DNA of 64,000 bases. It comes from Streptomyces sp. NBC_01478. GTDB taxonomy: Bacteria > Actinomycetota > Actinomycetes > Streptomycetales > Streptomycetaceae. The position numbers and the translations under genes are program-made. The notes beneath the pieces are model-generated. The model saw only the letters and a list, made by a program, of their open reading frames with translations. It did not search any database and had not been told where the DNA came from. The stretch is from the NCBI RefSeq assembly GCF_036227225.1, contig NZ_CP109444.1:2046001-2110000 (forward strand), written 5' to 3'. Shown piece by piece: positions 44,231 to 52,810 of this stretch (positions are counted from its first letter, which is position 1; the number at the start of each line of letters is the position of its first letter).

Positions 44231-44717
44231 CGTCGCTCCAACGACTCTCACCGACGTTCCAGACATGTTGGACAATGCGGCGCCCGTTCGGAACGACGCC
44301 GCTCGCCACCCACTTCGTTTCCTGCCACATGAGGCGCGGCGTGGGATCTTCGGCAAGCGGCGGGGGCGGCGCAGTGCCCAAAGCAACGAGCTGCCCTAGC
44401 CCCTCGGATGAGATATCCACTGGCATGAGGAGGTCCCAGCCCCCATCCGTCGTGGCATTAACCCACTCAGGTTCCGTGGAATCACGAGTCGTGGGCTCGC
44501 GGCGTAGGAGGCGATCGATGAGTCTTTTAGCTGACTCATCAACCGCCGCCGCGGCCTTGTTTCCGTAGTGGGTGGCAACGGCTTGCAGAAAGGGTGCCGC
44601 AGCCATGCCAGCAGCAACGCTGAACACAACCTGGCCACTGCCTAAGACGACTCCAGCCGTACCCTCTCCGATACGGAAGGTAGAACCGCCGTCGGACGCT
44701 TTGTGATTGTCGGCCAC
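44223..44717 (-). CDS. unrecognised protein inserted between phage head genes
   Basis: A 164-residue protein of unknown function, on the strand opposite to the phage genes. A Gly/Ala-rich helix (GSGQVVFSVAAGMAAAPFLQ) may contact a membrane; then AVDESAKRLIDRLLRREPTT and a C-terminal domain with several tryptophans (LMWQETKWVASG, HVWNVGESRWSD). I chose the GTG at 44717, with GGAGAGGA 8 nt upstream; the open frame to 44894 would overlap the minor capsid gene. G+C is lower than in the neighbours, suggesting recent arrival. Its place between portal and minor capsid genes is typical of phage cargo genes, many of which act in defence; that is inference only. Confidence 0.55.
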   Translation of the reverse strand: MADNHKASDGGSTFRIGEGTAGVVLGSGQVVFSVAAGMAAAPFLQAVATHYGNKAAAAVDESAKRLIDRLLRREPTTRDSTEPEWVNATTDGGWDLLMPVDISSEGLGQLVALGTAPPPPLAEDPTPRLMWQETKWVASGVVPNGRRIVQHVWNVGESRWSDAM

Positions 44718-44813
44718 TTCGACATCCTCTCCCCTACACAGCATGGCAGTTGAGCAAATGGCTTGCCAGCGAACTCCGGCGAACGGGGGTGAGTCGATGC
44801 CGATAACCCTGGC

Positions 44814-45799
44814 ATGGTCGAAGACCTCGCCGCGGACACCCGCGACTTGTACGCGCAGGCCGAGGAGCGCCTGTTGGGCATCATCGCTCGCCAACTCGCC
44901 GCCGGCCTCGACGCCCCAGGGTGGGCCGAGCGGAAGCTGTCCGCCGTGCAGGCTCTACGCACTGCGGCACAGGCTGTGACGGACGAGTTGGGTAAAGCTG
45001 TCACCCTCGACGTGTTCGACTCCGTTGCCGAGGCGTACAACGTCGGACACCGGTCCGCCGTCGCCGAGTTGGGCGCCCTGTCCGACGACGCGCGCCGACT
45101 GGTCGGCGACGTCACCCCGAACGCGCAGGCCGTCGACCGCCTCGCCGAGCAGACCGCCACCCTGCTCACCGACCGGCACGCGTCGATTCTGCGGACCATC
45201 GAGGACGGCTACCGCTCCGTAGTCGCCGAGGTGACCGCAACACCCCTGCTCGGTACTGGCACCCGCCGACAGGCCACGCAAGACGCCATGCGCGCATGGG
45301 CCGACCGCGGCATCACGTCGCTCACGGACCGCGCCAGCCGCCGTTGGCAACTCACGTCGTACGCCGAGATGGCCGTACGGACGTCCGTCGGACGGGCCGC
45401 GACCGAGGCGCACGCCGGACCCTCAGCGACGCCGGAATCGATCTGGTCATCGTGAGCGACGCCCCGCGCGACTGCCCGCTCTGCCGTCGGTGGGAAGGCA
45501 AGGTGTTGTCCCTGTCCGGGCCCGCGGGCGCGCGCACGGTCGAGGTAGAGCACGCCGTCGAGGACGGCCGCATCATCCGCGTGGACGTCGCCGGGTCTCT
45601 CGACGAGGCACGACAGACAGAGTTGCAGCATCCAAACTGCCGCCACTCGCCGGGCGCTTACACCCCCGGCGTCACCCGCCTTTCCGAGCCAAGCAGCGGC
45701 CTTGACGGGTACGGCCGGACAGCGACAGTGTCTCGGCGACGGCAGCCAACCCCAAAGCCCCCGCTCCCGTTCTCCCGACTCAGGGTGGCGCCAACCTAG
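44814..45799 (+). pseudogene. phage minor capsid (head morphogenesis) protein, frameshifted
   Basis: The first frame (44814-45455) gives about 205 helical residues ending AVRTSVGRAATEAHAG, and the third frame continues from about 45420 with TLSDAGIDLVIVSDAPRDCP, then LCRRWEGKVLS, DEARQTELQHPNCRHSP and GAYTPGVTR. The CPLC pair and the HPNCRH motif are those of SPP1 gp7-like minor capsid proteins. The two parts join smoothly at about 45420 if one base is restored, so a single-base deletion has broken the gene. The frame before the break is otherwise clean, so the loss is recent. Confidence 0.72.
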
Positions 45800-45853
45800 G
45801 AGTCCGACAGCGACCTCAGGGCTTCCTACCCCTCAGGAGCGGACAGGCCGTTC

Positions 45854-46828
45854 TCAGACCTCCCGGGGATCTTGCTGGTCGAGCGCAGCCAGCACGCGAG
45901 TCGGATCGTCGATCAGACCGAACAGGCCGCTGGTCCGTCGCGCCCACTGCTCCGGATCCTCTCCCTCCGCGAACGCCGCGGCCGACGCGAACTGGCCCTG
46001 GAGGTTGACCGGCAATCTGCCAGCCAGGAACGCACCGAGCTCTCGTCCCAGGACGGCTCGCGACGAAGACGGCCGCATGAAGCGGGCCAGCTTGCCGGTC
46101 GCCGGGACGACGGTGCCGCTCACAGCCGCCAGAGCCGCAACGGCATCGCGCACCCAGCCGCCATCCCAGGTGTCGGGGAGCGGAACAGCGATCCGCTGAA
46201 CACTGGTGATCGCGTCCCTCCCCAGCGCGAGCGAGAGCCCTCCCGCATCCTCGTGGTAGTTCAGGTAGCGGGCGACGTCGACGCCCGGCGGGCAGACCTC
46301 GTCGAGCCCGACGTCGCCGACGAAGTTGGCGGGGTCGACGAGCCACCCCTCCCGCACCACGACGGATGGCTTCAGACGGACCCGATACAGATAGAACTGG
46401 CTGCGCTGGTCGGCCTGGTCACGGATCCGACGCAGCATGTTGTGGACAGCGGCCTCGTACGTACCGACGTGGAGGGCCTTCGCCCGCTGGCGCGCGGCCC
46501 ACACGGAAACCCGCTGCTCTCCGCCCATCCTGCTGCGGGTCTCGGGAGTCAGGACGGATGCCGGGTCGAAGTACCGCGTCGGCCAGTCCGGCTGCGTGCT
46601 CGTGTGGTACCAGAAGAACTGCGAGACCCTGTCGTCGTCGAGCGCCGGATCATCGGGGTCGACGGTAATCCGGGGCGAGTCCTCGTGCTCGCAGGTCATG
46701 CCGCAGCCGGGGCAGGTCTCCTTCGCCTGCTCCCACCGATCGATCCAGTCCAGATCGACACGCCACCGATGACCGCAACGCCCACAGAGCATCTGCCGCT
46801 CGCGCCAGAAGTCAATCCGCCGTTCCAC
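45854..46828 (-). CDS. zinc-ribbon protein with possible ADP-ribosyltransferase-like domain
   Basis: A 324-residue protein, not firmly recognised. It begins with a four-cysteine zinc ribbon (C15, C18, C39, C42; MLCGRCGHRWRVD and CPGCGM). Next comes SQFFWYHTSTQPDWPTRYFD, in which HTS (75-77) resembles motif I of H-Y-E ADP-ribosyltransferases, then ALHVGTYEAAVHNMLRRIRD, where GTY-A could be motif II, and SQFYLYRVRLKP. The C-terminal half is acidic with VGDVGLDEVCPPGVDV. Similar proteins occur, as I remember, scattered in actinobacterial and phage genomes. The gene is convergent with the phage minor-capsid remnant and stands alone. The fold reading is inference; a plain regulatory or nuclease-linked role remains possible. 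Confidence 0.6.
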   Translation of the reverse strand: MERRIDFWRERQMLCGRCGHRWRVDLDWIDRWEQAKETCPGCGMTCEHEDSPRITVDPDDPALDDDRVSQFFWYHTSTQPDWPTRYFDPASVLTPETRSRMGGEQRVSVWAARQRAKALHVGTYEAAVHNMLRRIRDQADQRSQFYLYRVRLKPSVVVREGWLVDPANFVGDVGLDEVCPPGVDVARYLNYHEDAGGLSLALGRDAITSVQRIAVPLPDTWDGGWVRDAVAALAAVSGTVVPATGKLARFMRPSSSRAVLGRELGAFLAGRLPVNLQGQFASAAAFAEGEDPEQWARRTSGLFGLIDDPTRVLAALDQQDPREV

Positions 46829-46866
46829 GGCACCATTCTCCGGAAGCGTCCGACGGAGAACCAGCC

Positions 46867-47065
46867 TCAGCCAAGGTCTCGAACCCGCCGGATCTCCGCT
46901 TCCGCGGTATCTGCTTCGTCTCGGAGCAGGTCGAGGATCTGCTCCGGGGACCTGCTGGGGTGCCCGGAAGGCAGCTCAGCCGCGCGGCGGGCAGCGTACC
47001 GCTCGCGCGAGGGCCATTTCGGCGTTGAGCAGGGACTCGGACATGGCAGCGAGAGAACTGCTCAT
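46867..47065 (-). pseudogene. small helical ORF split by a frameshift
   Basis: From the ATG at 47065 the minus strand reads MSSSLAAMSESLLNAEMALA; shifting one base at about 47000 gives ERYAARRAAELPSGHPSRSP and EQILDLLRDEADTAEAEIRR, ending VRDLG. Joined, they form a 65-residue all-helical protein. One extra base in a CG-rich run would explain the break. Function unknown; it may belong to the zinc-ribbon gene downstream of it. Confidence 0.3.
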
Positions 47066-47097
47066 GCTTCGACCCTACGGGCGGATGCGCCTGATAC

Positions 47098-47131
47098 GAC
47101 GATGCCCCGGCAGATTCGTCGGGGCCTCGTC
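47098..47131 (-). terminator. probable terminator of the CD-NTase gene
   Basis: GCCCCG (47104-47109) and CGGGGC (47120-47125) form a 6-bp GC stem with a 10-nt loop, extended by partial pairing of the flanking CGA/TCG bases. It lies 27-48 nt downstream of the CD-NTase stop codon. Confidence 0.5.
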
Positions 47132-47151
47132 GCGCTCCGAGGATCAGTTCC

Positions 47152-48471
47152 CTACAAGACGTTCGCCGTCTTGACGCTCGTATTGCTGACCGGCACGTCG
47201 ATCCGGTCCCGGGCGACGACGACCCCGTCCTTGACGACGTAGCACTCGACGACGTGCTCGCCCTTGAAGTCCGAGTGCTCGATGCGGACTCCTCGCTTGC
47301 TCGAGTCGACGATCTGGCCGCGGATCTTGTCCCGCCGCTCGGCTTCCGGACCGCGATTGAGCACCTTCCACTTCAGCGTGTAGGGCTCCTCGACCGAACA
47401 GCTGGTGACCACGAACCTCAGGCTCTTGTCGGCCTTGAGCAGGATCCCGCCGTGACGCATCGCGCGGAGCCAGGTCGGACGCCATCCGGCCTGCGTGACC
47501 TCGCAGTCGATGGACACGCTCTCGGACACGTCGACCGGGAACTCGTCCTCGATGAACTCCTCGGTGTCCCTGAACGACCGGGACGACTCGCTCGCGCTCT
47601 TCGCCAGCGGCACCGACGTGCCGAAGACCTCGCGCCACTTCTTGTTGGCGGACGTCTTGCCTTCGTCCGCGATCGCCTCGAGGCATCGGTTGTACGTCTT
47701 CTTCGCCTTCGGCTGGAACTTCGCCTTGACGTGGACCCGCTGTCGGCTGCCCAGCGCCAGGTAGTACTCCTGCTCTGGCTGATCTTTGAGGAATTCGAAG
47801 AAGTCGCGGGCCATGAGGTCGAACGAGCCTGTGCCCGCTGCGTCGTAGTCGTCGGTCTGGTCGAAGAAGTTGTAGACGAGGGTGTCGATGAGCAGGCCGC
47901 CCACGTTTACGCCGTTCGCGTTCTTCCATGCCCGTGCCATCCGGGCGAGGTGGCGCATATTCGTCGAGGTGCGGTCGTTGCACTCCTTGGTCGCAACGAT
48001 CTCCTCGCGCGGCTTGGTGACCTTCCAGCCCTCAGCCTTCGTGTCCGGGTAGTCGAAGCTGCCATCGGCGTTCTCGAATGCCGGCTGGACCTCGAACTTG
48101 AAGGCGTTGGACGTGAACCGCACTCGGACGACGCACTGGTCGACACGGATCTCCGTGTTCTTGTACCGCGCCTTGAGGTCGTCGCGGACCCTCTCGAGAA
48201 TCCTCCGCGGGCCGGTGTCCCCCTCGTAGCTCGACCGGATCCCGGGCGGGAGGATGAAGATCATGTCGAGGTCGGACACTCCCTTGATCGCGGTGTGCCT
48301 GCCGAACGAACCGACCATCAGCTTGTAGTCGGTGCAGCCGTCCTTGTCGCGGAAGTCCTTGTTGAGCGCCTTCGCGATCTCGTCCCGGCGCGAGGCGACC
48401 GTCGTGGCCGTCTCCCCGACCTTCAGGTTCTGGAGCAGCGTTTCGAAGATCTCTGAGGTCTTCATCGTCAT
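47152..48471 (-). CDS. CD-NTase (SMODS-type nucleotidyltransferase) with C-terminal AGS-C-like sensor domain
   Basis: A 439-residue nucleotidyltransferase of the cGAS/DncV-like family. The signature GSFGRHTAIKGVSDLDMIF gives G54-S55 and the metal-binding D67 and D69; the third carboxylate appears as E127 in FKFEVQPAF. A helical OAS1/PAP-type substrate domain follows (about 160-290). The last ~120 residues (from about IDCEVTQAGWRPTWLRAMRH) look like the AGS-C domain: GGILLKADKSLRFVV, LKWKVLNRGPEAERRD and DFKGEHVVECYVVKDGVVVA. Such enzymes make cyclic or linear oligonucleotide signals on phage infection. The start ATG overlaps the stop of the SLATT gene (ATGA), so the two form one unit. The product nucleotide cannot be predicted. 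Confidence 0.85.
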   Translation of the reverse strand: MTMKTSEIFETLLQNLKVGETATTVASRRDEIAKALNKDFRDKDGCTDYKLMVGSFGRHTAIKGVSDLDMIFILPPGIRSSYEGDTGPRRILERVRDDLKARYKNTEIRVDQCVVRVRFTSNAFKFEVQPAFENADGSFDYPDTKAEGWKVTKPREEIVATKECNDRTSTNMRHLARMARAWKNANGVNVGGLLIDTLVYNFFDQTDDYDAAGTGSFDLMARDFFEFLKDQPEQEYYLALGSRQRVHVKAKFQPKAKKTYNRCLEAIADEGKTSANKKWREVFGTSVPLAKSASESSRSFRDTEEFIEDEFPVDVSESVSIDCEVTQAGWRPTWLRAMRHGGILLKADKSLRFVVTSCSVEEPYTLKWKVLNRGPEAERRDKIRGQIVDSSKRGVRIEHSDFKGEHVVECYVVKDGVVVARDRIDVPVSNTSVKTANVL

Positions 48472-49097
48472 GCCTCGCCTTCGCCGAGCCGGAGCGCCTC
48501 CGGGAGGAAGAGGTCGATCTCGCGCGAGGTGAACGTCATCTCCTCGTTGTTCTGCAGCCCGCCCTGGGCGCGCGCGAACGCCCTGCTGCTCGTCCTGGGC
48601 GCGTCGGCGTACGCATCGCGCGCGGCCTGCTGCAGCTCGTCCCGCCGCTCTCGGCCCTCCGCGTTGGAGACGGTGCCGGACATCAGGTCGGCGATGAGGG
48701 AGATGTAGGACTCCCGGACGTCCCACAGTCGAGAGGCGATGCCGCGGTGGGCCGCGGACTCCTCCTCGAACTTGAAGGTCTTCGTCCCAAGGCTCATCCA
48801 GCTGACCAGGAGCGCAATAGAAGAGGTCGCGAGGCTCGTCAGCACTGCGTTGCCGAGCAGGCCGATCACCGCAGCAAGGAAGGTGCCCGAGCTGATCGCG
48901 GTGAGAGCAATGAGGACGCCCTGCTGCCACCGGTGCTTGGTGAAGCAGATGTCCGCCTGCTTCTCATGGGTCTTGTGGCTGTAGACAACGCGCCCGAAGG
49001 CCTCTCGCATCTGCGCCAGAAGGTACAGGTCGCGGTCGGGCACCGCGTCGCTCTCGGGTGTCAATGCGTTCCTACTCGGTCGAGGACTCCTGGACAT
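48468..49097 (-). CDS. SLATT-domain two-TM effector protein of the CBASS-like unit
   Basis: A 209-residue protein with two membrane helices (about 60-80, GVLIALTAISSGTFLAAVIG, and 84-103, AVLTSLATSSIALLVSWMSL), preceded by a cytosolic helix and followed by a long helix with AAHRGIASRLWDVRESYISL and IADLMSG. This is the SLATT pattern: proteins predicted to make pores when a nucleotide signal arrives. The gene is immediately upstream of the CD-NTase with overlapping stop/start codons. The ATG at 49097 is a compromise: a GTG at 49118 and a TTG at 49064 (with AGGA before it) are alternatives. It is expected to cause membrane damage and abortive infection. Confidence 0.8.
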   Translation of the reverse strand: MSRSPRPSRNALTPESDAVPDRDLYLLAQMREAFGRVVYSHKTHEKQADICFTKHRWQQGVLIALTAISSGTFLAAVIGLLGNAVLTSLATSSIALLVSWMSLGTKTFKFEEESAAHRGIASRLWDVRESYISLIADLMSGTVSNAEGRERRDELQQAARDAYADAPRTSSRAFARAQGGLQNNEEMTFTSREIDLFLPEALRLGEGEA

Positions 49098-49659
49098 GGG
49101 CCTGAAAGTCAGGTGCACGTCTTCTGAGTATGGCGGCGACCACTGACACTCCGACCGACTCGAGCTACCTCCCGTCCAGGCCGCGCTCGATCCGGCCCGC
49201 CCTGCGGCCCTCTCCTGCTTCGCGCAGGTAGCGGAGAGCGGTGGACACGATGCCGCATAGCCGCACGCCCTCCTTCTCCGCGTCGGCCCCACGAAGCTCC
49301 TGACTCCAGGCCCGGGCGAGAGCGAAGCTCAGAGCAACTGGCGCTGATCCGGGCGGACCGGGCCCGGACCTGGCAACTCGCCGACGCCTGTGCCACGTGC
49401 ACGGTCGCGATTCCGCAGGCGGCGACCATCCCGGAGCCCCTGCGTCGTGCGACGGCACGGCCCGCGAGTCGCCGGCGGCCGGCGCCTCCCATGTGCTGCA
49501 AGAGCCCGGCGAGTGGATCGAATCGCTGTGAGCAGCGCCGTATCACGGCCGTGACAGGGAACCGGGGAACCGGCCAGAGGTTCGATGCGCCCGGTATCGG
49601 CTGTGGCGGTCGGGGCCCGTGGTGTCAGTCCGGGCGGTGCGCACGGCCTGGTGTGACAG
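49098..49659. other. unassigned DNA upstream of the CBASS-like unit
   Basis: No intact gene. Minus-strand reading near 49165-49350 gives a helical fragment (SFALARAWSQELRGADAEKE, then ALRYLREAGEGRRAGRIERG) that could be the 3' end of a lost gene; plus-strand reading near 49330-49530 gives ADACATCTVAIPQAATIPEP, which also looks like a coding remnant. Neither has a convincing start. The promoter of the SLATT gene should be here but no -35/-10 pair stands out. Confidence 0.4.
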
Positions 49660-49993
49660 CCTGGTAGCGCGGCCGCGGTCCGGGGGCAGCCAGAAGGAAG
49701 AGGGCAGCAGGTCGACTTCGCGGGCCGCTTGATCGAGGTCGGCAACAGGTGATGGTGAAGGTGCCCGCGCGGCCATCCGGTCCGACGTGGAAGTCGTCGC
49801 GCGCAATGCGGTAGAAGTCAGCCGCGGTCGTGAGCAGGCACAGGCGGATCGCATCGACGATGGCCGACTTGCCGCTGTCGTTCTCTCCGACGAGAACGTT
49901 CGTGGCGGGACCCAAGTCCAAACGCAGGCTGGCGTCTTTGTCACCGTCCTTCTGCGACGCCGCGCCGAAGGTCCGGAAGTTCTTCCCGTACAT
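49660..49993 (-). pseudogene. OLD-type/AAA ATPase, truncated N-terminal fragment
   Basis: Starting at an ATG at 49993 the translation begins MYGKNFRTFGAASQKDGDKD and has the ABC/SMC-like P-loop VLVGENDSGKSAIVDAIRL, with the switch region YRIARDDFHVGPDGRAGTFT. This is the N-terminus of an OLD-family ATP-dependent nuclease (about 600 residues when whole). After GTFTIT the frame breaks; the continuation VADLDQAAREVDLLPSSF lies in another frame and then sequence unlike the family follows. OLD proteins are anti-phage effectors, often next to a UvrD-like helicase (Gabija-like) or alone. Here the gene is dead. Confidence 0.6.
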
Positions 49994-50435
49994 GCACGCA
50001 AGGTACAACAACGTCCCCCGAGCGTTGAGGCCCGTGCCCTGTCCGGCCCAGGCGGTTGCAACGGCCTCAAGTGCCCCACCCCTACGCGGTTCTGACGCAT
50101 CATACGATTCATCGCAACACTCTTGCCCCGTTGCAACTATTCAGTCCCCCAGTACGAATCAGGGCGTCGGTCCGCGCCACGGCCAGCAGTGGCCATGACT
50201 CGGTATAGGGGCGGGCGCGGCACCGCGCACCCGAACAACTGGTGCTCCCTCCACCGGCACCACGCCCGCCGCGAGCACATCAGCAGCATCGTCCAAGCCG
50301 TCGCCGGACTGCTGCCGCAGGAGCCAGACCGTGATCCGGCGCTCGGTGATCAGAGTCCCGCTTGGCGGTCGTCAGGCGTGTCGGGCTCGTTGCCGGGCAA
50401 GCTCAGGATGGTGTCCGCCGACAGGTCCCTCAGTA
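49994..50435. other. unassigned DNA left of the Tn3 element
   Basis: No supported gene. A plus-strand frame beginning near 50195 includes AHPNNWCSLHRHHARREHIS and SIVQAVAGLLPQEPDRD, which may be a worn coding remnant, but there is no ribosome-binding site or family match. The segment ends at the left inverted repeat of the transposon. Confidence 0.4.
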
Positions 50436-50476
50436 CGGCCGTGTTCTCGTATAGCTGCCGCCATCCGTCATGTAGC
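50436..50476 (+). repeat. left terminal inverted repeat of the Tn3 element
   Basis: CGGCCGTGTTCTCGTATAGC continues with TGCCGCCATCCGTCATGTAGC. It matches the complement of 60126-60166 at 40 of 41 positions (T in place of C at position 29). The Tn3 family typically has repeats of about 38-40 bp. Confidence 0.92.
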
Positions 50477-50485
50477 GCTGAGTAA

Positions 50486-51478
50486 CTACACAGGGCTGTG
50501 GTCGCGCTGCTGGAGGGCGGCGAAGTCGGCGTGCGCTGTCTCGATGGCCTCGGGGTACGCCTCCTTCTTCTCGTGCTCGGCGAGCGCGCGGTAGATGCTC
50601 GCGACGCTGGGAGCCTGGCCCTTGCGCTTGCCGGTGGGGATGATCAGGTCGGGCTGGATCTGTTCGACCGACTCGCCGTTCGCCTGGCGGCGGAGCACGG
50701 TGTGCAGCATGTCCTCGGTGATGACGGGTGGTCGGCCGCCGTGCTTGCCCTTGCGGGCCGCCGTGTCGAGTCCTTCGAGGGTCGACTCCCGGATGTTCTC
50801 CCGCTCGGTCTCGGCCATCGCTGCGAAGAACGCGAACAGCAGGCGGCCGGGCCCGCTCGGGTCGTACATCCCGGGCAGGGGTCCGGCGAGCATCTCCAGG
50901 ACCAGGCCGTGGGCGGTGAGGTGGTCGGCGAGCGCGGTGAGTTCGGCAGCGTCGCGGCCCAAGCGCTTCATCTCGTAGACGGTGAAGATGACGCGGCAGT
51001 GTGGGGCGTGGGCTTTGATCTGGCGGGCGAGGGCGAGTGCGGCCTCGAACCGGGGCCGGACCCGTACGCGGGTGCTGATCTTCTCGGAGAACACCTTGTC
51101 CCGCGGAATGCCGTGCTTGGCGAGAGCGTCGAGCTGGGACTGGAGTTCCTGGGTGAGCGTCGAGCACCGCGCGTACCCGATGCGGATGTCCGCACTCGGG
51201 GTGTCCGGCGCGAGAGTGAGCGGGACCGGGGTGCCGGGGCGCCACGGCTGGCCGGGCCCGCGGTCGGCGGGGGTGGGCACGCGCAGGAGCTTGGCGAGCC
51301 GGGGCACCTTGGTGAAGCGGCCGGTGTGGTAGGTGCCGGCGACCGCGACCGCGCCCGAGCGCGAGCGGCACGGCGAGCCGGGTTCGGCCCGGCAGCGCGG
51401 GCAGGGGTGGCGCTCGACGTCGTCCGCGTCGCTCGGGGAGGCTTCTTGAGGGACCGTCACGGCACCGGATGCTGTCAC
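50486..51478 (-). CDS. tnpR: serine recombinase (Tn3 resolvase) with N-terminal zinc-knuckle extension
   Basis: A 330-residue site-specific recombinase. The resolvase domain begins at about residue 95 with IRIGYARCSTLTQELQSQLD, the nucleophile being S106; MKRLGRDAAELTALADHL and ETERENIRESTLEGLDTAAR follow, and a C-terminal HTH (GRPPVITEDMLHTVLRRQAN to APSVASIYRALAEH). The first 95 residues are an extension with C26, C29, C37 and H51 (HPCPRCRAEPGSPCRSRSG then GTYHTGRF), the pattern of a small phage-type zinc-binding module. It resolves cointegrates. The GTG start at 51478 leaves no room for a longer product. It ends 9 bp inside the left inverted repeat. Confidence 0.92.
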   Translation of the reverse strand: MTASGAVTVPQEASPSDADDVERHPCPRCRAEPGSPCRSRSGAVAVAGTYHTGRFTKVPRLAKLLRVPTPADRGPGQPWRPGTPVPLTLAPDTPSADIRIGYARCSTLTQELQSQLDALAKHGIPRDKVFSEKISTRVRVRPRFEAALALARQIKAHAPHCRVIFTVYEMKRLGRDAAELTALADHLTAHGLVLEMLAGPLPGMYDPSGPGRLLFAFFAAMAETERENIRESTLEGLDTAARKGKHGGRPPVITEDMLHTVLRRQANGESVEQIQPDLIIPTGKRKGQAPSVASIYRALAEHEKKEAYPEAIETAHADFAALQQRDHSPV

Positions 51479-51636
51479 AAACGATTCTCAGAAGTACCCC
51501 GAACTCACCTTTGAGTGAGAACGAGTTCTGCGAACCGAACCGCCAGTGCGCGATCACTGAGACGCCGTCTTTGATCTTGCTCGGGCAAAGGACCGTTTGT
51601 GAGAAAGGGGGCAGCCGCGGATGCTCCCCCTTTCTC
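51474..51636. promoter_or_regulatory. candidate res site and terminator-like hairpin upstream of tnpR
   Basis: Directly upstream of tnpR, TCACAAACG (51475-51483) is repeated inverted as CGTTTGTGA near 51594-51602, about 110 bp apart, with further GAGTGAGAAC/TTCTCA motifs between. Next, GAGAAAGGGGG (51601-51611) and CCCCCTTTCTC (51626-51636) form a perfect 11-bp stem. Tn3 resolvases act at a res site of this size beside their own gene, usually with three inverted subsites. The hairpin may be the end of the cargo operon. Confidence 0.4.
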
Positions 51637-51792
51637 GCCGCCGCCTGGGTCGAGAGTCGTTGGCGAGCAGAGCATGCTCACGCGGGCCGCGGCCGGCCGT
51701 AGCTATAGGAGAACGGGGCCTTCCCCTGCGCTCGGCGAGCGCAGGGGTTGAGCCGGGGAGGGGCGACCTCCGTGTTGGGGTGTGGCGCGCGG

Positions 51793-52773
<981 letters not shown>

Positions 52774-52810
52774 CAGGTACTCCCTCTTCGTGGTGGTGTG
52801 GTGTACGTGG

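Noticed and set aside
43279..47100. CCTGATACGAC occurring at both about 43280 and 47090, considered as attachment-site direct repeats of the prophage
   Set aside because: Only about 10-11 bp match, without a tRNA gene or integrase gene nearby; chance similarity is likely.
50120..50435. Plus-strand frame next to the left transposon end, considered as a gene interrupted by Tn3
   Set aside because: The right flank of the element does not continue any frame from the left flank, and no family is recognisable.
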